The position numbers were made by a program, and so were the translations under genes. This document shows, in pieces, positions 11,905 to 22,669 of a stretch of 64,000 nucleotides of DNA. The notes below the pieces were generated by a model that was not told where the DNA came from, made no database searches, and was given only the letters and a program-made list of their open reading frames with translations. This stretch comes from Riptortus pedestris. Taxonomy: Eukaryota; Arthropoda; Insecta; Hemiptera; Alydidae. Numbering within the stretch: position 1 is the stretch's first letter; every line of letters starts with the position of its first letter. Location of the stretch: positions 147,745,001 to 147,809,000 of the forward strand of contig CM032229.1 of NCBI GenBank assembly GCA_019009955.1. Direction: 5' to 3'.

Positions 11905-12815
11905 CTAGCTGTACCCTGCGCGTGTTGCTACGTCACCAACTAAAATAGTAAATTATGATAAAGATGTATATAATAAAAGTTAATCTAAATATCAAATTAA
12001 ACATATTTTGTTATGTGCACGTTCGTGAAAGAAAAAACAATATGAAACGAAATAATGCAATGTTTCATTTCATGTCTCCCCAACAACCCCCCCGCTTCTG
12101 TTGATTCCTAAAAATGTTAATATAGCTAATAGTCCAGGAGGTGTTAATATTATCCAAAATACGGAGTTTTGTTGTTTTCGATTTCGTATTTCGTGTTCCA
12201 TAACATTGTTGGCGAAGTCTATAGTTTTTCGTGTATAGCTCATTTATACTTCGTTATACGGCAAAAGCGCATATACAAAATTTACTTTAAATAACAAAAC
12301 AAGCAACTTTTGTTATATGCACGTTTGCCGTGAAATATCGCGATTTTATATTTCACACCTCCCTCATAAACCCCGCTCCTGGTCGTACCTCGAAATTTTA
12401 ATATAGCTTATAATCAGGGAGGTGCTGATACCAAATCACATACGGAGTTTCGTTTAATTCGGTTGAGTCTTTTGAGCCATATAAAATTGTTGACTCCCAC
12501 TTTTGTTTTTAGCGTATAGCTCATTTATACTTTGGTATACGACAAAAGGGTATATTACAAAAGTTACTCTAAATAACAAAATAAACAACTTTTGTTGTGT
12601 GCATATTTGCCGAAAAAACAATAGGAGACGAAATATCGCTATTTTTAATTTCAGGCCTCCCTTATAACCCCCACTCCTGTTCGTCTCAGAGAATATTAAT
12701 ACAGCCAGAAACCTAACCTGTTTTAGTAGTAATATACATACCAAGTTTCATAAAATTCGGTTCAGCCGTTTACGATTCTATAAAGGACAAACATTCATTT
12801 TTATATATAAGAAGA
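11905..12815 (-). mobile_element. Non-autonomous Helitron with about three internal units
   Basis: Read on the minus strand it starts TCTTCTTATATATAAAAATG (12815 downwards) and runs into GAATGTTTGTC, which resembles Helitron 5' ends known from insects. It ends at CTAG, complement of 11905-11908, next to a host T. The hairpin near the 3' end is degenerate. Internally, the ACTTTTGTTRT, GAAATATCGC, CCTCCCTTATAA and CATTTATACTTYGKTATACG blocks recur about every 290-330 bp. The 96-codon open frame at 12454-12744 only reads through these repeats. Confidence 0.82.
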
Positions 12816-14520
12816 TAAGTTTTAATGTTGTATACCTGATGTTCTTGATTTACAAAAAAAAAAAAAAAAAATGATATTTAGAGGTCTATTACAATTTGCT
12901 TGGTGTTAAGGTTTATAGGGGTTGATTGGTCGGTCGTGTGTAATAGGAAACGCTGATTCGGACATGAATGAGGTGGTGACAAGACTTTATGTCAGGAGTG
13001 GGCTTGGTAATCAAATCGCATTAATGGTAATGGTTGCACTTTCCTCTCTCATATTGACATCGCCATGGTCTCCCCTTCGTTACCATTCGCCATAACAGTA
13101 TTACTGCCGCACTTAAACCTCACTGTTATCCTTTATTTATTTCCACCCCTAAAGGCCAATATTTGTCAAAACAATGACATAAAGTGTAACATCCCTGTAC
13201 TTCATTATCTATGCCCATTAATACACAGGTGTCAGCCTTTATATGTTTTTTTTTTTTTTTAATTACTAATAAGGCTTAGAGTGGGCTGTCTACCTCATTT
13301 TGTTTTGCTAGGGTGGGACAGAGACTTAATACTTTAACAGCTTTAGTTTCTTCATGGCAAAGTTCAATATTTAATCGTTGTATCTTAAAGTAAAGATCAT
13401 TTCGTAAATAGTTAAAATTTGACAAAACTAGTTGTATACTTAAAGAAGACGTAAAGCTGAAAATAATATTATTATTATGATTCAGACCAAACAAAAATGT
13501 TATATAATATATTGTGATATTTTTGCAAGTCCTGGGAAAATTACAATATTCTAATTTTCTTCTCAGAGTAACCCCTCAACCTTAATTATTTTCGCTTTAA
13601 GCTACGATAGTGTATCACTAAATATCTCGTGCCTAGCTCATTAAATTAATTAAACTTCCAACTATCAGCAACAACTACTTATTACATTTGCTGTATAGTA
13701 ATATTTTATTTATCTATTTTGAATACTGCCTCATCCCTTTTGGGTCATTGGCCCAACTGTAAAAGTAGGAAAACAAATCACAATAAATTTCAAACATTGA
13801 ATTGTTTTTTTCTTCTTTTTAATCTGGAGAATTTATCACAATGTAAAAAGAATGTTTTTAACAGTTAATTTCGAAACGCAAAAATCATTTATTTTACTTC
13901 GTGTCGAAAATGTACGTTTTCCAACTCTCTGCGCGATTACGTAGCAGTTTACGCTTTATCTAATAATAATTATATTTTATGGTAATATTATTTTTAATTT
14001 AAAATAAATATGTCCATGTTTGATGGTTGAGATTTTGAAATGGTTAATTATAACTTGAATAGCAATGTAAAAGGTAACCATTCAAACGAACTTTCGTTTT
14101 AGGTCTATATGCAATTATTTTCCTTATGATTTTTTTATTGCACTCGAATTATATTGATTACTATACAATTAGTGCAAATATTCTTAAAGTCTACGACTTT
14201 AGCCTGAGATTTTAACTGTAAGATAATTTATTTAATTGTAATATTTAACGGATTCTTTTCTTCCTCAAAAGTTAAATTTCGCTGTAGCCCGTGAAGTCCT
14301 TCGAAAGATGTGCTAGTTGAAATTTACTCTGGAAGTTAAATCCGATGTTATTAGTAAATGATGATACAAATTTGGCGTAGGAGTATTAATTTCTCAAACT
14401 GAAAGCACAGTTTTATCTTGTTTGTTTAAAGCTCTCTCACTTGCTTCAATTTCTACGCCTAGCTTTTAACGTCCAGGCGATTCCCTTTTATGTTTGAATG
14501 TTTCTTCTCAAACAATATTT
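12816..14520. other. Unassigned AT-rich stretch
   Basis: It contains an A-run at 12853-12871 and a T-run at 13248-13260. Near 13690-13790 a sequence with CTCATCCCTTTTGGGTCATTGG has no match elsewhere in the window. Open frames at 13065-13262 and 13276-13494 carry no recognisable motif. Confidence 0.3.
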
Positions 14521-14870
14521 TATGCCACTGTATTTATTTATTTTATTTTATGAGCTCCGAAACTAGGCGATGTCGCTGAGTATCATTTAATTTCAATTCT
14601 ATACACTAAAATTTGAAATAAAGAAAAAATGTTTTCAAATTAGTTAAAACATAGTATAAAATATAACGAAATAAAATTAAGCATTTAAATAAAACAATGT
14701 GAAACTATAATTATTGGGATGAAACTATAAATCCTGGTGTGAGGATGATGGATCTCAAAGGCACAAGTTTAAAAATGTATTAAAGAACTATTGTTCTCAA
14801 AAACGCATACTAGAATTATTAACATAATTTGAGATATAAAATGTAGAGAAATGAGTGGGGTAGGTGTGGT

Positions 14871-15640
14871 TTAAAGTTTGTTGTAAATGTCAATTGTCTT
14901 CAAGTGATTTAAGAGTGTATTTATATGTGGGCTACCTTCTGTTAATAGTTCGTACAAGTCGTTCGGTAAGTTGAGATGTTCACGTAGTCTGCAGTCAGTC
15001 AGGAGATGTTTAATGGTCAGTACTGTGTTACAGTGAGTGCATGTAGGTCTAACTTTTCGGTATATGAGATATGAAAGTGTAAGCAGTGAATGTCCGGTTC
15101 TAAGCCTAGACATCACCACTTGATCTGGATCAATAAGAAGGCCAAGTCCTCTACAGTCTACAGGAAAACTGTAGAGGACTTGGCCTTCTTATTGATCCTG
15201 ATCAATTGGTTCCTCTACCATCCAGCATATTCCAGAGATACCACTTGATCTCGTCTGGTAAGATTTTCTAGAGTTTTTCCTTTGTTTGGATTGTCTAGGA
15301 TTTCCCGGAGTTTGTTGTCAGTTTGTAGCCAGTCGGTTGTCCAGTCATTGAGTACTTGTGTTTAAATTACCCGTTTCATGTCTTGTGCAGTCAGCCTGTC
15401 GATGTCCACAGTTCTTTTCCTGGCTGCTGATTTAGCTTGTCTGTCGATGTCAGTAATTTATTTTAGGTTTGTATGTCCTGGTAGCCACATCATAGTTATA
15501 ACATAATTGTGTAGACAGTGTAGATATGAGTAGATTTGTGTAATAAGCGGGTGTGAATTGTAATGATTTCCTATGGAGAGTAAGGAACTAAGAGAGTCGG
15601 TCGTGGGGGATTGCTCTAGTTTTGATAGAGCAAGAATTAA
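14871..15640 (-). pseudogene. LINE ORF2 ribonuclease H domain and C-terminus, pseudogene
   Basis: The intact protein would be the reverse transcriptase/endonuclease polyprotein of a Jockey-type non-LTR retrotransposon. On the minus strand one reads ALSKLEQSPTTDSLSSLLS, then MMWLPGHTN, the WLPGH motif typical of LINE RNase H. A K-stop-INY-stop break follows. Next come RQAKSAARKRTVDIDRL, WLQTDNKLREIL and TRRDQV. After the inserted hairpin element the frame resumes with VMSRLRTGHSLLTLSYLI. The C-terminal zinc-knuckle-like motif is CTHCNTVLTIKHLLTDC, and the frame ends at 14871. Stops at the old RNase H junction and the insertion make it non-functional. The clade assignment rests on these motifs only. 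Confidence 0.82.
15127..15239 (+). mobile_element. Family C hairpin element, minimal palindromic copy in the LINE
   Basis: A 30-bp arm, GATCAATAAGAAGGCCAAGT through CCTCTACAGT, is followed by a 10-bp loop and its exact reverse complement. A tail follows that includes CAATTGGTTCCTCTACC and CATATTCCAGAGAT. The 12-bp direct repeat ACCACTTGATCT flanks it at 15115-15126 and 15240-15251. Removing the insert plus one repeat restores the LINE reading frame (RDQV joined to VMSR), so this is a real insertion. The arms match those of the longer copy at 29,938, but the central body is absent. Confidence 0.85.
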
Positions 15641-15645
15641 TTATA

Positions 15646-16378
15646 GCCACTGTAACCCAAAATTGATCTGATACAGCTACGATATACATAACTAAACTTT
15701 TGTGTCGCTCCCGTTAATACAGAAGTATTCAGCACATTTATGTATTGTCAGACACATTTGGCACATTGCTATTGTATTTGTAATAATATTTTATGTAAAT
15801 GATGATATAATTCTGTGTTTTGAAATGTCTGTTTTTAAGAGGTTGTAATAATGGCTGCTAATGTCCACTGCTCAGCCTCGAGGCTGGTTCGCCTCTAAAG
15901 ACGATGGCCCCTTTTTGCTAGTGTTTCTGGTAGGAAGGCGGCTTCTTTTTGCAGGGTCTGGAAGCAGTGCCCTGGAGATAATGTCTCTGGCGTGACTAAA
16001 CAAATTGAATGGAGTCATTAGTGGGGATTAGCTTAGTTTTTTCCCCTTAACTGTTATTACCTCCCCGTCGAGTGGGGGCGGCTGTAAAACCAGAACCGCA
16101 TAGCAGCCCTCCCAATGACAACTTTTTCTCTAATATCCATCCCTCGGGCAAGCTTCCTTCTATATCTCAGGTTCTTTCATTTTTATTTTTATTTTATCTT
16201 TCTCCAGGAAGGGCTGCTTTAAAACTCGTTTACCAAGTACTTTCCGGGGATTCCGCTTACATATTTGACCCTTTTTATTGCCACTTAAATTTTGATGCTT
16301 GTATTACATTGTTTGAGTATGAACTCCCTATACGATGGGTAACTCACTGGTCGTACAGCGAATAGTCACATGCTTGTC

Positions 16379-16381
<3 letters not shown>
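15646..16381. other. Unassigned stretch
   Basis: No repeat was recognised. A GTG-initiated 97-codon open frame at 16072-16365 has no recognisable domain, and nothing around it supports an exon. Confidence 0.3.
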
Positions 16382-16441
<60 letters not shown>

Positions 16442-16442
16442 T
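16382..16442. repeat. (TA)n tract with short (CA)n
   Basis: About 50 bp of TA followed by ACACACACATA, directly abutting the CTAG end of the neighbouring Helitron. Confidence 0.9.
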
Positions 16443-16443
16443 A

Positions 16444-16738
16444 CTAGCTCATGTACCCGGCTTCCCTCGGGAAATCATTACACGCTGAACATTGAGGGTA
16501 TTATATAGCAAGGCTTCAATGTGTACAAATGTACTTCCCGCCTGGGCCTCTTATTTTTCCATAAGGACCAAGTAACTGTAGGGCAATAGAAATTTAAGAA
16601 GAGTAAATGAAAATGAGTTCCCAATCAATCCCTCTCTACTGTTTGGCACACCGAGAATAATTCAAATCATAATCGCGGATGACATTTTTATAATTAAATA
16701 GTATCTATAATGCACATATTTTGTGTAAATTCAACGTG
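16444..16738 (-). mobile_element. Helitron 3' portion, second subfamily
   Basis: Read on the minus strand it ends with the hairpin CCCGAGGGAAGCCGGG, then TACATGAG and CTAG before a host T. Upstream sequence (around the TCTCTACTG.TTGG motif and the ATAGTATCTATAATG.ACATA motif) aligns with the decayed copy at 53,405-53,705 but not with the 290-bp units of the main subfamily. Its 5' end was not found. Confidence 0.7.
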
Positions 16739-16857
16739 GCTTTGTTTAAAAATTACGCAATGAAAATGTTCATATAGATTTATCTTCTATTGGAAATAAA
16801 TAACGTTAAAAACCTAAAAACCTGCTGTAATGTCCATGAGATATCAGGCTTCTCTGA

Positions 16858-16889
<32 letters not shown>

Positions 16890-16897
16890 TATATATA
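16739..16897. repeat. Short spacer with (CA)n microsatellite
   Basis: About 26 bp of CA repeats at 16858-16884 and a short ATATAT run lie between two Helitron 3' ends. Confidence 0.8.
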
Positions 16898-17820
16898 CTA
16901 GCTAAGGTACCCGGCTTCGCTCGGGAATTCATTTGAGGTTTAATGATGATGGTATTTTTTTTGGCAAGCCTTTACTTTCCACAATATTTTAACATTTTCC
17001 GATGTATACCCGTCGTTGCCGTGGATTTGTTAATAATAAAATTATTTGTTATGTAAGGCTTCACTGTCCACAATATTTTTATATTTCCCGTCTCCTGTGC
17101 ATGTAGTTTTTTTTTTACATATATAATTCATAATCATAGAAAGTATTCTGCCCACCAAACTATGTTTGAATTAAACTTCCTTTCCCTTGTTACAAACAAC
17201 GTTACAAAGACCAACAGTGACTCAAAACAAATTAGAAAATGTAATATACTGCGAATTTTTATTTTAGGCTTCTCTTATAACCCCCCCCCCCTCCTCCCGT
17301 TTGAACCTAAAAAATTTAATAAAGCTTATAATCGTTTAAGAAATAATGCTAATTCACATGCCAAGTTGAGTTAAGTTCCGTTCAATCGTTAGTGCCAAAT
17401 ACAATTGTCGGCTACCGTTCTAGTTTTCAGTGTATATCTCGTTTATACTTGGTATACGACAAAAGTGAATGTAACAAACGTTACTTTATATAACAAAATA
17501 AACAGCTTCTGTTATGTTCATAATAGCCAAAAAACCAATAGGAAACGAAATATCGATATTTTTTAATTTCAGGTCTCCCTTATAACCCCCACTCCTGTTC
17601 GTCTCAGAGGATATTAATATAGCCTAATGTCTAAGTTGGGTTAGTAGTAATATACATACCAAGTTTCATAAAATTCTGTTCAGCCGTTTATGCGTGAAAA
17701 GGTAACAAACAAACAAACAGACACCAAAGAAACAAAATGCAGATATGGTGTCTATCACATGTGAAACGAAAAGTTATCGTGAAATTTCGCGAAAAATATC
17801 AATGTACAGACAGATGTTAC

Positions 17821-17826
<6 letters not shown>
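16898..17826 (-). mobile_element. Non-autonomous Helitron, nearly complete
   Basis: The 3' end on the minus strand is CCCGAGCGAAGCCGGG + TACCTTAG + CTAG at 16898. It is followed internally by the GGCTTCACTGTCCACAATAT block and about two 290-bp units (a poly-C run at 17280-17292, CAGGTCTCCCTTATAACCCC at 17570). The 5' region has AAATTCTGTTCAGCCGTTTATGC..., (AAAC)n, TGGTGTCTATCACATGTG and AATGTACAGACAGATGTTAC, then a TA tract. The exact 5' base is obscured by that tract. Confidence 0.82.

Positions 17827-17871
<45 letters not shown>
17827..17871. repeat. (TA)n microsatellite at a Helitron 5' end
   Basis: Uninterrupted TA repeat beside the AATTGTAAC terminal block. The same arrangement occurs at 54,834 and 33,904. 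Confidence 0.92.
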
Positions 17872-17873
<2 letters not shown>

Positions 17874-17924
17874 TAATTGCTTTTCTTTCCGGTGAAGAAT
17901 GAACCCACCATCCATGGATGGATG

Positions 17925-18130
17925 TCCATCTGTGAGTGGTTGGCAGACCTATTTGTTTACAATTCAGAAGCCGTTTCCGTTGGGGGATTATTAAAATTAA
18001 CTGAAAGATTTCTCATTACCGTTTGTATTTACTCACCACGGTGGTGTTAAGTTTTACCAGTATGCAGATTTCTCTATTGTAAAACTTCACATGGGAAATC
18101 TGATTAGTTTACGCAGCCACTGTGTGACGA
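17925..18130 (-). mobile_element. Family A long-form 5' fragment
   Basis: Read on the minus strand it has TTCGTCACACAGTGGCTGCG, the AATCAGATTTCCCATGTGAA subterminal block, and the long-form segment with TCAGTTAATTTTAAT and CGGAAACGGCTTCTGAAT. The match to the copy ending at 30,931 is clear. It is truncated before the core and TA tract. Confidence 0.72.
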
Positions 18131-18635
18131 ACTTTTTTTTCGATTGTATTTGCAAAATCATGTATCTATCTAAATTATTGTTCTGTATAAGCCTATAAAA
18201 TATAATAAATTCTATCATAAATAATTTAATTAAGAATTATGATATATCAGTTTTTGCTGAGTTTGTTTATTTTTAGTTGAAGTTTGAAGCCAGTTTATTT
18301 ATTTAAGTAAATTCAGAGATAGATTACGGAGCAGCCACGACCCCTTCCCCTTGAATCTCTCTTTGTTTGCCCTCTTTCCTCACTGAATTTGGGGAGTCAA
18401 TTTGTGAAATTGGAAAAACTAACCTCAAGAATGTTTGACCGTAATATCATTAGGTTTATAACTTTTACTTTTAATATCTTTAAGTTTAGTTTAATTGATT
18501 AATTAATTATATAATGAAAGTCAATGTTATTGGGCATACATATATTTTTTTTTTAATTTCAAGCATTCTCCATGCTTGTTTCGAGAATTTTATTTAGTAT
18601 GGCTTTAAACGAATTTTACGTAAATATATAAAAAG
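18131..18635. other. Unassigned AT-rich stretch
   Basis: No shared repeat or coding signal. Confidence 0.35.
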
Positions 18636-19118
18636 TCCGTTACGCAGGGGCTGCGTAAAATAAGTCGATTTCCCACGTGACGTTTTACAAAAGAGAAATC
18701 TGCCTACTAATAACGGCAGTAGTGGTAAGGAATCTCTAAACCTACTCAAGAGGGAAGAACAGTTACGGAAATGGCCGCCCTAGCTCTCGGCGGAACGTCC
18801 CGAACATATAACCGACTCCTGCCGACCACACACACTATACAAATGCAAATATGTCGGTTAATATTCAAGATACAGAATAAATGTATAGAACATTATTTAT
18901 AGTAATTTTAATTTTCAACAAGATTGATTCTTTACAATTTTTCGATCCGACGCATAATAACGGAGATATTTCGAAGTTTCAAAAATCCCCCCTCTACCCC
19001 CCCCCTCCCACTGGTCCGATTTCAGCCATTAACAAATTTGATCTTTCTTTTTACATAAAACGATTACATTTCGAGTTTGCTAACGATCAACAAAATTGCG
19101 ACCGCTAGAGCGTTAACA

Positions 19119-19183
<65 letters not shown>

Positions 19184-19303
19184 AACGGACCTCATTTTCA
19201 TCATCTCCTGGGTAGGATCGATGGACATTTGAAGAAATGTTTCGTAAATTTCGTCATGAGTACGACCTCAGTAGCCTGATTTCCCCAATGGGAAATTTGC
19301 TAA
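18636..19303 (+). mobile_element. Family A Helentron-like element, short form, complete
   Basis: It runs from TCCGTTACGCAGGGGCTGCG to a degenerate palindrome and TTTGCTAA. The TA tract is at 19120-19181. A second half-site (AGAGAAATCTGCC) follows the 5' block. A 75-codon open frame at 18881-19108 lies in the core and also appears, frame-equivalent, in the copies at 30,130 and 37,790 (see findings). It has no known domain. Confidence 0.85.
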
Positions 19304-19510
19304 AAAGTATATTAAAATATAATGCACTATATAAACCATTGATATTGTAAATTTCAACATTTCTGTCACGTTCATTTTTATTTTATGTCTGAGTGCTTGT
19401 CTTTGTTTAAATTTTTCGAGATGGTGAAGGATGTTGCTTTGTTGAAGGTCTTTGCTGTAGACATTGTACCGACTTGAAATTCAGTAAATATATTCAATGA
19501 AGTTTTAATG
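19304..19510. other. Unassigned spacer
   Basis: Short AT-rich spacer without recognisable features. Confidence 0.4.
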
Positions 19511-19760
19511 TATTTTTTTATTTATTATTGAGTATTCGCTACGAGGCGATATTGCTCATAAAAAAATAAAGAATGAAAACATTAACAGAAAGAATTTAAA
19601 CAATAAAATTAGAACAGAACAAACTAAGAACACAACCAAATAACAAAACGCAACGAAATAACAAGACGCAACCAAAGAGACAAAAAAACACGAATCAACA
19701 AATAAACTAAAACAAAAACGTTACATTAAATTCAACAAAAAACCCCTTATAATGAAACTA
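19511..19760 (-). mobile_element. LINE 3' end, heavily 5'-truncated
   Basis: TTTATTTATTATTGAGTATT and CTACGAGGCGATATTGCTCA at 19515-19560 match the 3' terminus of the LINE at 14,521, and the orientation is the same. The A-rich stretch to about 19760 (repeats such as AACAAAACG) resembles the segment beside the copy at 25,901. No coding sequence was recognised. Confidence 0.6.
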
Positions 19761-20639
19761 GATAATTAAAAGCCATAAGGACAAATGAAAATAAGAAAAC
19801 AATTATATACTTTCAATGGTTAAAATTAAAACTAAAATCAAATAAATAAAAATTAGTATGTACATAAATAAATTAACAGATTAAATTTTCTAGAAGTTTT
19901 GATTGAAGGTGGAAATTACAAAGGCATCTCACTGTAGCGCGCACGATTGCCATCCATAATGATTAACTGAATGACACCTTACAACGCTTGAGCTATTATG
20001 AAGCAAGATTGTGATGAGAAGTACGTCGAATCAGTTATTTAATGTCAAACAGATTCTCGAAAAGATGATAGAAACTCTTTAGAAAATTAATGAGTAAGTG
20101 TTCCAAGGACCAAAAAATTTGATGTTAGAATTGAAGAGGTGGTTGCCCTCTAGCCTCAGAAAAGGTAATATTTGAATTTGATTTGAGCTGTTTATATTTA
20201 TATATAAATTTGAGCCGACGGTAGGTTGGTTGGGGATTTGGACACAATTTCATGTCAAATCTAAGGAGAGTCTGTTAAAGTAGGTCAAATTTTCGTTTAA
20301 TGAAAATATTTTCCCTGATAACGAAATCATAAAGCCAAATGTGAAATTGCAGAGAGCTTATTTATTGCAAGAAGTGATGAACTTCAACACAGGCTCACAC
20401 GATTGTTGAAAGTAGGAGAAATAGTCTTGGAGCAGGGTATAGAGTAAAGTTGCCTAAGTACATGAAAATTAGATAGCTAGAGCCACATCTCGCTATTTTA
20501 TTTGGTATAACAGGTAGTAGGTTGCTTCCGCAAGTGTATATAAAACTATTGTCAAATCTTTCGGTAGATACCGGCATTATGGGCTGATCTTTCAGTTGAG
20601 ATGACAAGCACTTTCGATGTGTGGAGAATACTGGCAGAA
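19761..20639. other. Unassigned stretch, possibly more LINE 3' UTR
   Basis: AT-rich sequence without a family I recognise. The minus-strand open frame at 20395-20607 has no recognisable motif. Confidence 0.3.
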
Positions 20640-21003
20640 TCAGTCAATATTGACCAGGGCGCTAGGGATCGTGTAAATCAAATAAAAGATGCAGCACAGA
20701 ATCATGTATGGCAGGACTGGCCAATGACGATCTGTCAGGAGATGACAGACGACAACTAAAGGCCAAATGACTATGAACCTCAGACTACTGGTCCAGTCAA
20801 ATGCTAACTGGACATGGCAACTTCGCAAGTTATTTGCACAAATATAAAAGGAGAAACACTCCAATATGTTCCTGCGGAGAGAACGAGGAAACAGCCGTGC
20901 ATGTTCTGACTAGTTGTCCAAAATATGATTCGGCAAGAATCCAGTTGATGCGAGCAGTATATAATTATTCACCCGAACCTACGTATATGGTCATCACACA
21001 GTA
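20640..21003 (+). pseudogene. R1-like LINE ORF2 C-terminal fragment
   Basis: In frame with the ATG at 20801, the plus strand reads MLTGHGNFASYLHKYKRRNT followed by PICSCGENEETAVHVLTSCP. The LTGHG..SYL and C.CG....TA.HVL..CP motifs are characteristic of the C-terminus of R1/I-type LINE reverse transcriptases, where they form a CCHC knuckle. Just upstream, pieces such as NHVWQDW, then DDRRQLKAK and DYWSSQ, are readable but need a frame change and cross stops. The piece is about 67 intact codons plus degraded flanks. R1 elements are known mainly from arthropods, which supports the tentative host assignment. Confidence 0.78.
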
Positions 21004-22669
21004 AAACACAAATGCATTTCAAAGATCCATGCAGCAATGAAAGAACATGTCTCATTATGTAAGAAAGTAATAAAATCGAATTAAGGTAGCCCTTTTCCCC
21101 AAGCGACGAAAAAGTGGCAATGACACAACTAGTGCCAGGAGCCACAATAAAAAAAGAAAGAAAAAAATGCGCTTTCGATGCGAGGGCATGGTTTTTAAGT
21201 TTGTCAAAAGTATTACATTCCCTCAATTTCTAAGATCTGTGGTTCGCGAGTTTGGTTTATTATTGGTTATTAGTCTCGTGAACCGGTTTATATTTTTAAC
21301 GGAAGTCCTGGAAAGCGTTTACCACGTGTATTGCACGATCAGCCAGTAATGACGACTCTACCACAGATTTGACAATACCATTTTTATTTGTCCCGACTTT
21401 AAATCTAACAGGATTTTGCGTTGTACACAAAAAAAAAAGTTGAGAATACATTGGCCCTGTAGACGAAAACAGCAAGGACAACATCCCCTGTTGTGGAAAG
21501 GGCCAAACTACTTCTTTGTCATTGGGAGTAAGGGCAGTGACAGGCGTTCCTATGAATCAAAGTTAAGTTAGTTTCAGCGCTTCTAATAACAGATGGCAGT
21601 GACTGAGCGGCAAGGACCAAGTGCCAGAGGAAAAAGTTGCAATGGGAGCGAGAGTAGAGGGAGAGGAGTTGGGAAGGAAAGGGAGGGGGCTAGAGAAGAA
21701 AAAGAAATGGCGCGGGGAAATTGGAAATTCCCGGGAGTGACTGACACAGAGATAATTGCTTCCGCCCCCAGCGAGCTCTCCTGCGGCTGCCTTCTGCGGC
21801 TATACACTCCTGCCCTCTACCTCTAAACATTATAACACACTTCTTCACTCACTCCTCTTTTTCTACAAGTTGCACCTCATCTCTCCCCATTACTTATTTC
21901 ATACCTCCTTTTTAAACGATCCCTACTTGTGCTCTATTAACTCCCGAGCGGCGGTACAGGTCCTTCACTGTAATAGAGACAATTTATAAAATCATTCTAT
22001 TCTTCCCCTCCCCGTTTCTTCGTAATAAACCTAGAATGTTTTCTTCGATAGTCGAGCATCAATTATTCAAATTTAGAGGTCAATGGAAGGCGTGAATGGG
22101 TCAGTTGAGGTGTAAATGAAATTGGAATTATTGAGGCTCAACTTATTCAGAAAATACTCTAAAGAATAATTCATTATGAAGTGTACCCGAACATTTTGTT
22201 AATTTAATTCAATAAGAGTAAAAGAAAGTCAAACAATGTTCACATCAGTGTTTTTTTTTTAAAGATTTATATATAATTTTTTACAAATGAATTCTTATAT
22301 AATATTATAATTGTTTGAGAATAAAGTTTATTCATTTTTTTTTTATTTATTACATGTACCATTTTAAAGGTTTTATCATGTTAGATCCATGCTTGCCAGA
22401 AGTGTCTTAATTTTGAATTATGAATAAATGCCAATAATTCTAATTATGTATTGATTTTTACCAATCATGGGAATTAGTAACACATTATTTTCTATTTTCA
22501 GTTTATCTAATACCGAAGTGGTATGAAATAATGAGGGGAATTATAAATAAGAAAAACTATAATTTTATGTGTAATTTCAGCTTCATAATATTATATATTA
22601 GATGTATATTAATACAAAAGAGAATGATAAAATTCATCCTAATAGACATTCACCTAAATGCAGAAGAAG
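21004..22669. other. Unassigned stretch with a purine-rich block at 21595-21730
   Basis: Sequence from about 21595 to 21730 is strongly purine-rich on the plus strand (GAGTAGAGGGAGAGGAGTTG and similar). This yields spurious open frames on both strands (21583-21807, 21593-21826). Elsewhere it is AT-rich, with T-runs near 22250 and 22335. No gene is supported. Confidence 0.3.

Larger units (their letters stand above)
14521..15645 (-). mobile_element. Jockey/CR1-like LINE, 5'-truncated 3' portion
   Basis: The minus strand carries the ribonuclease H and C-terminal part of an ORF2, then about 300 bp of 3' UTR. It ends near 14521-14580 with a GCGACATCGCC..AG motif followed by AATAAATA-type tail sequence. 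The same 3' end recurs at 19,511 and 25,901 on the minus strand, which fixes this as the element's 3' terminus. The body is interrupted by a family C insertion at 15127-15239. Confidence 0.78.

Noticed and set aside
12454..12744. 96-codon minus-strand open frame
   Set aside because: It lies wholly in Helitron repeat units. The same peptide-like strings recur at 34,200 and 54,400 wherever those units occur.
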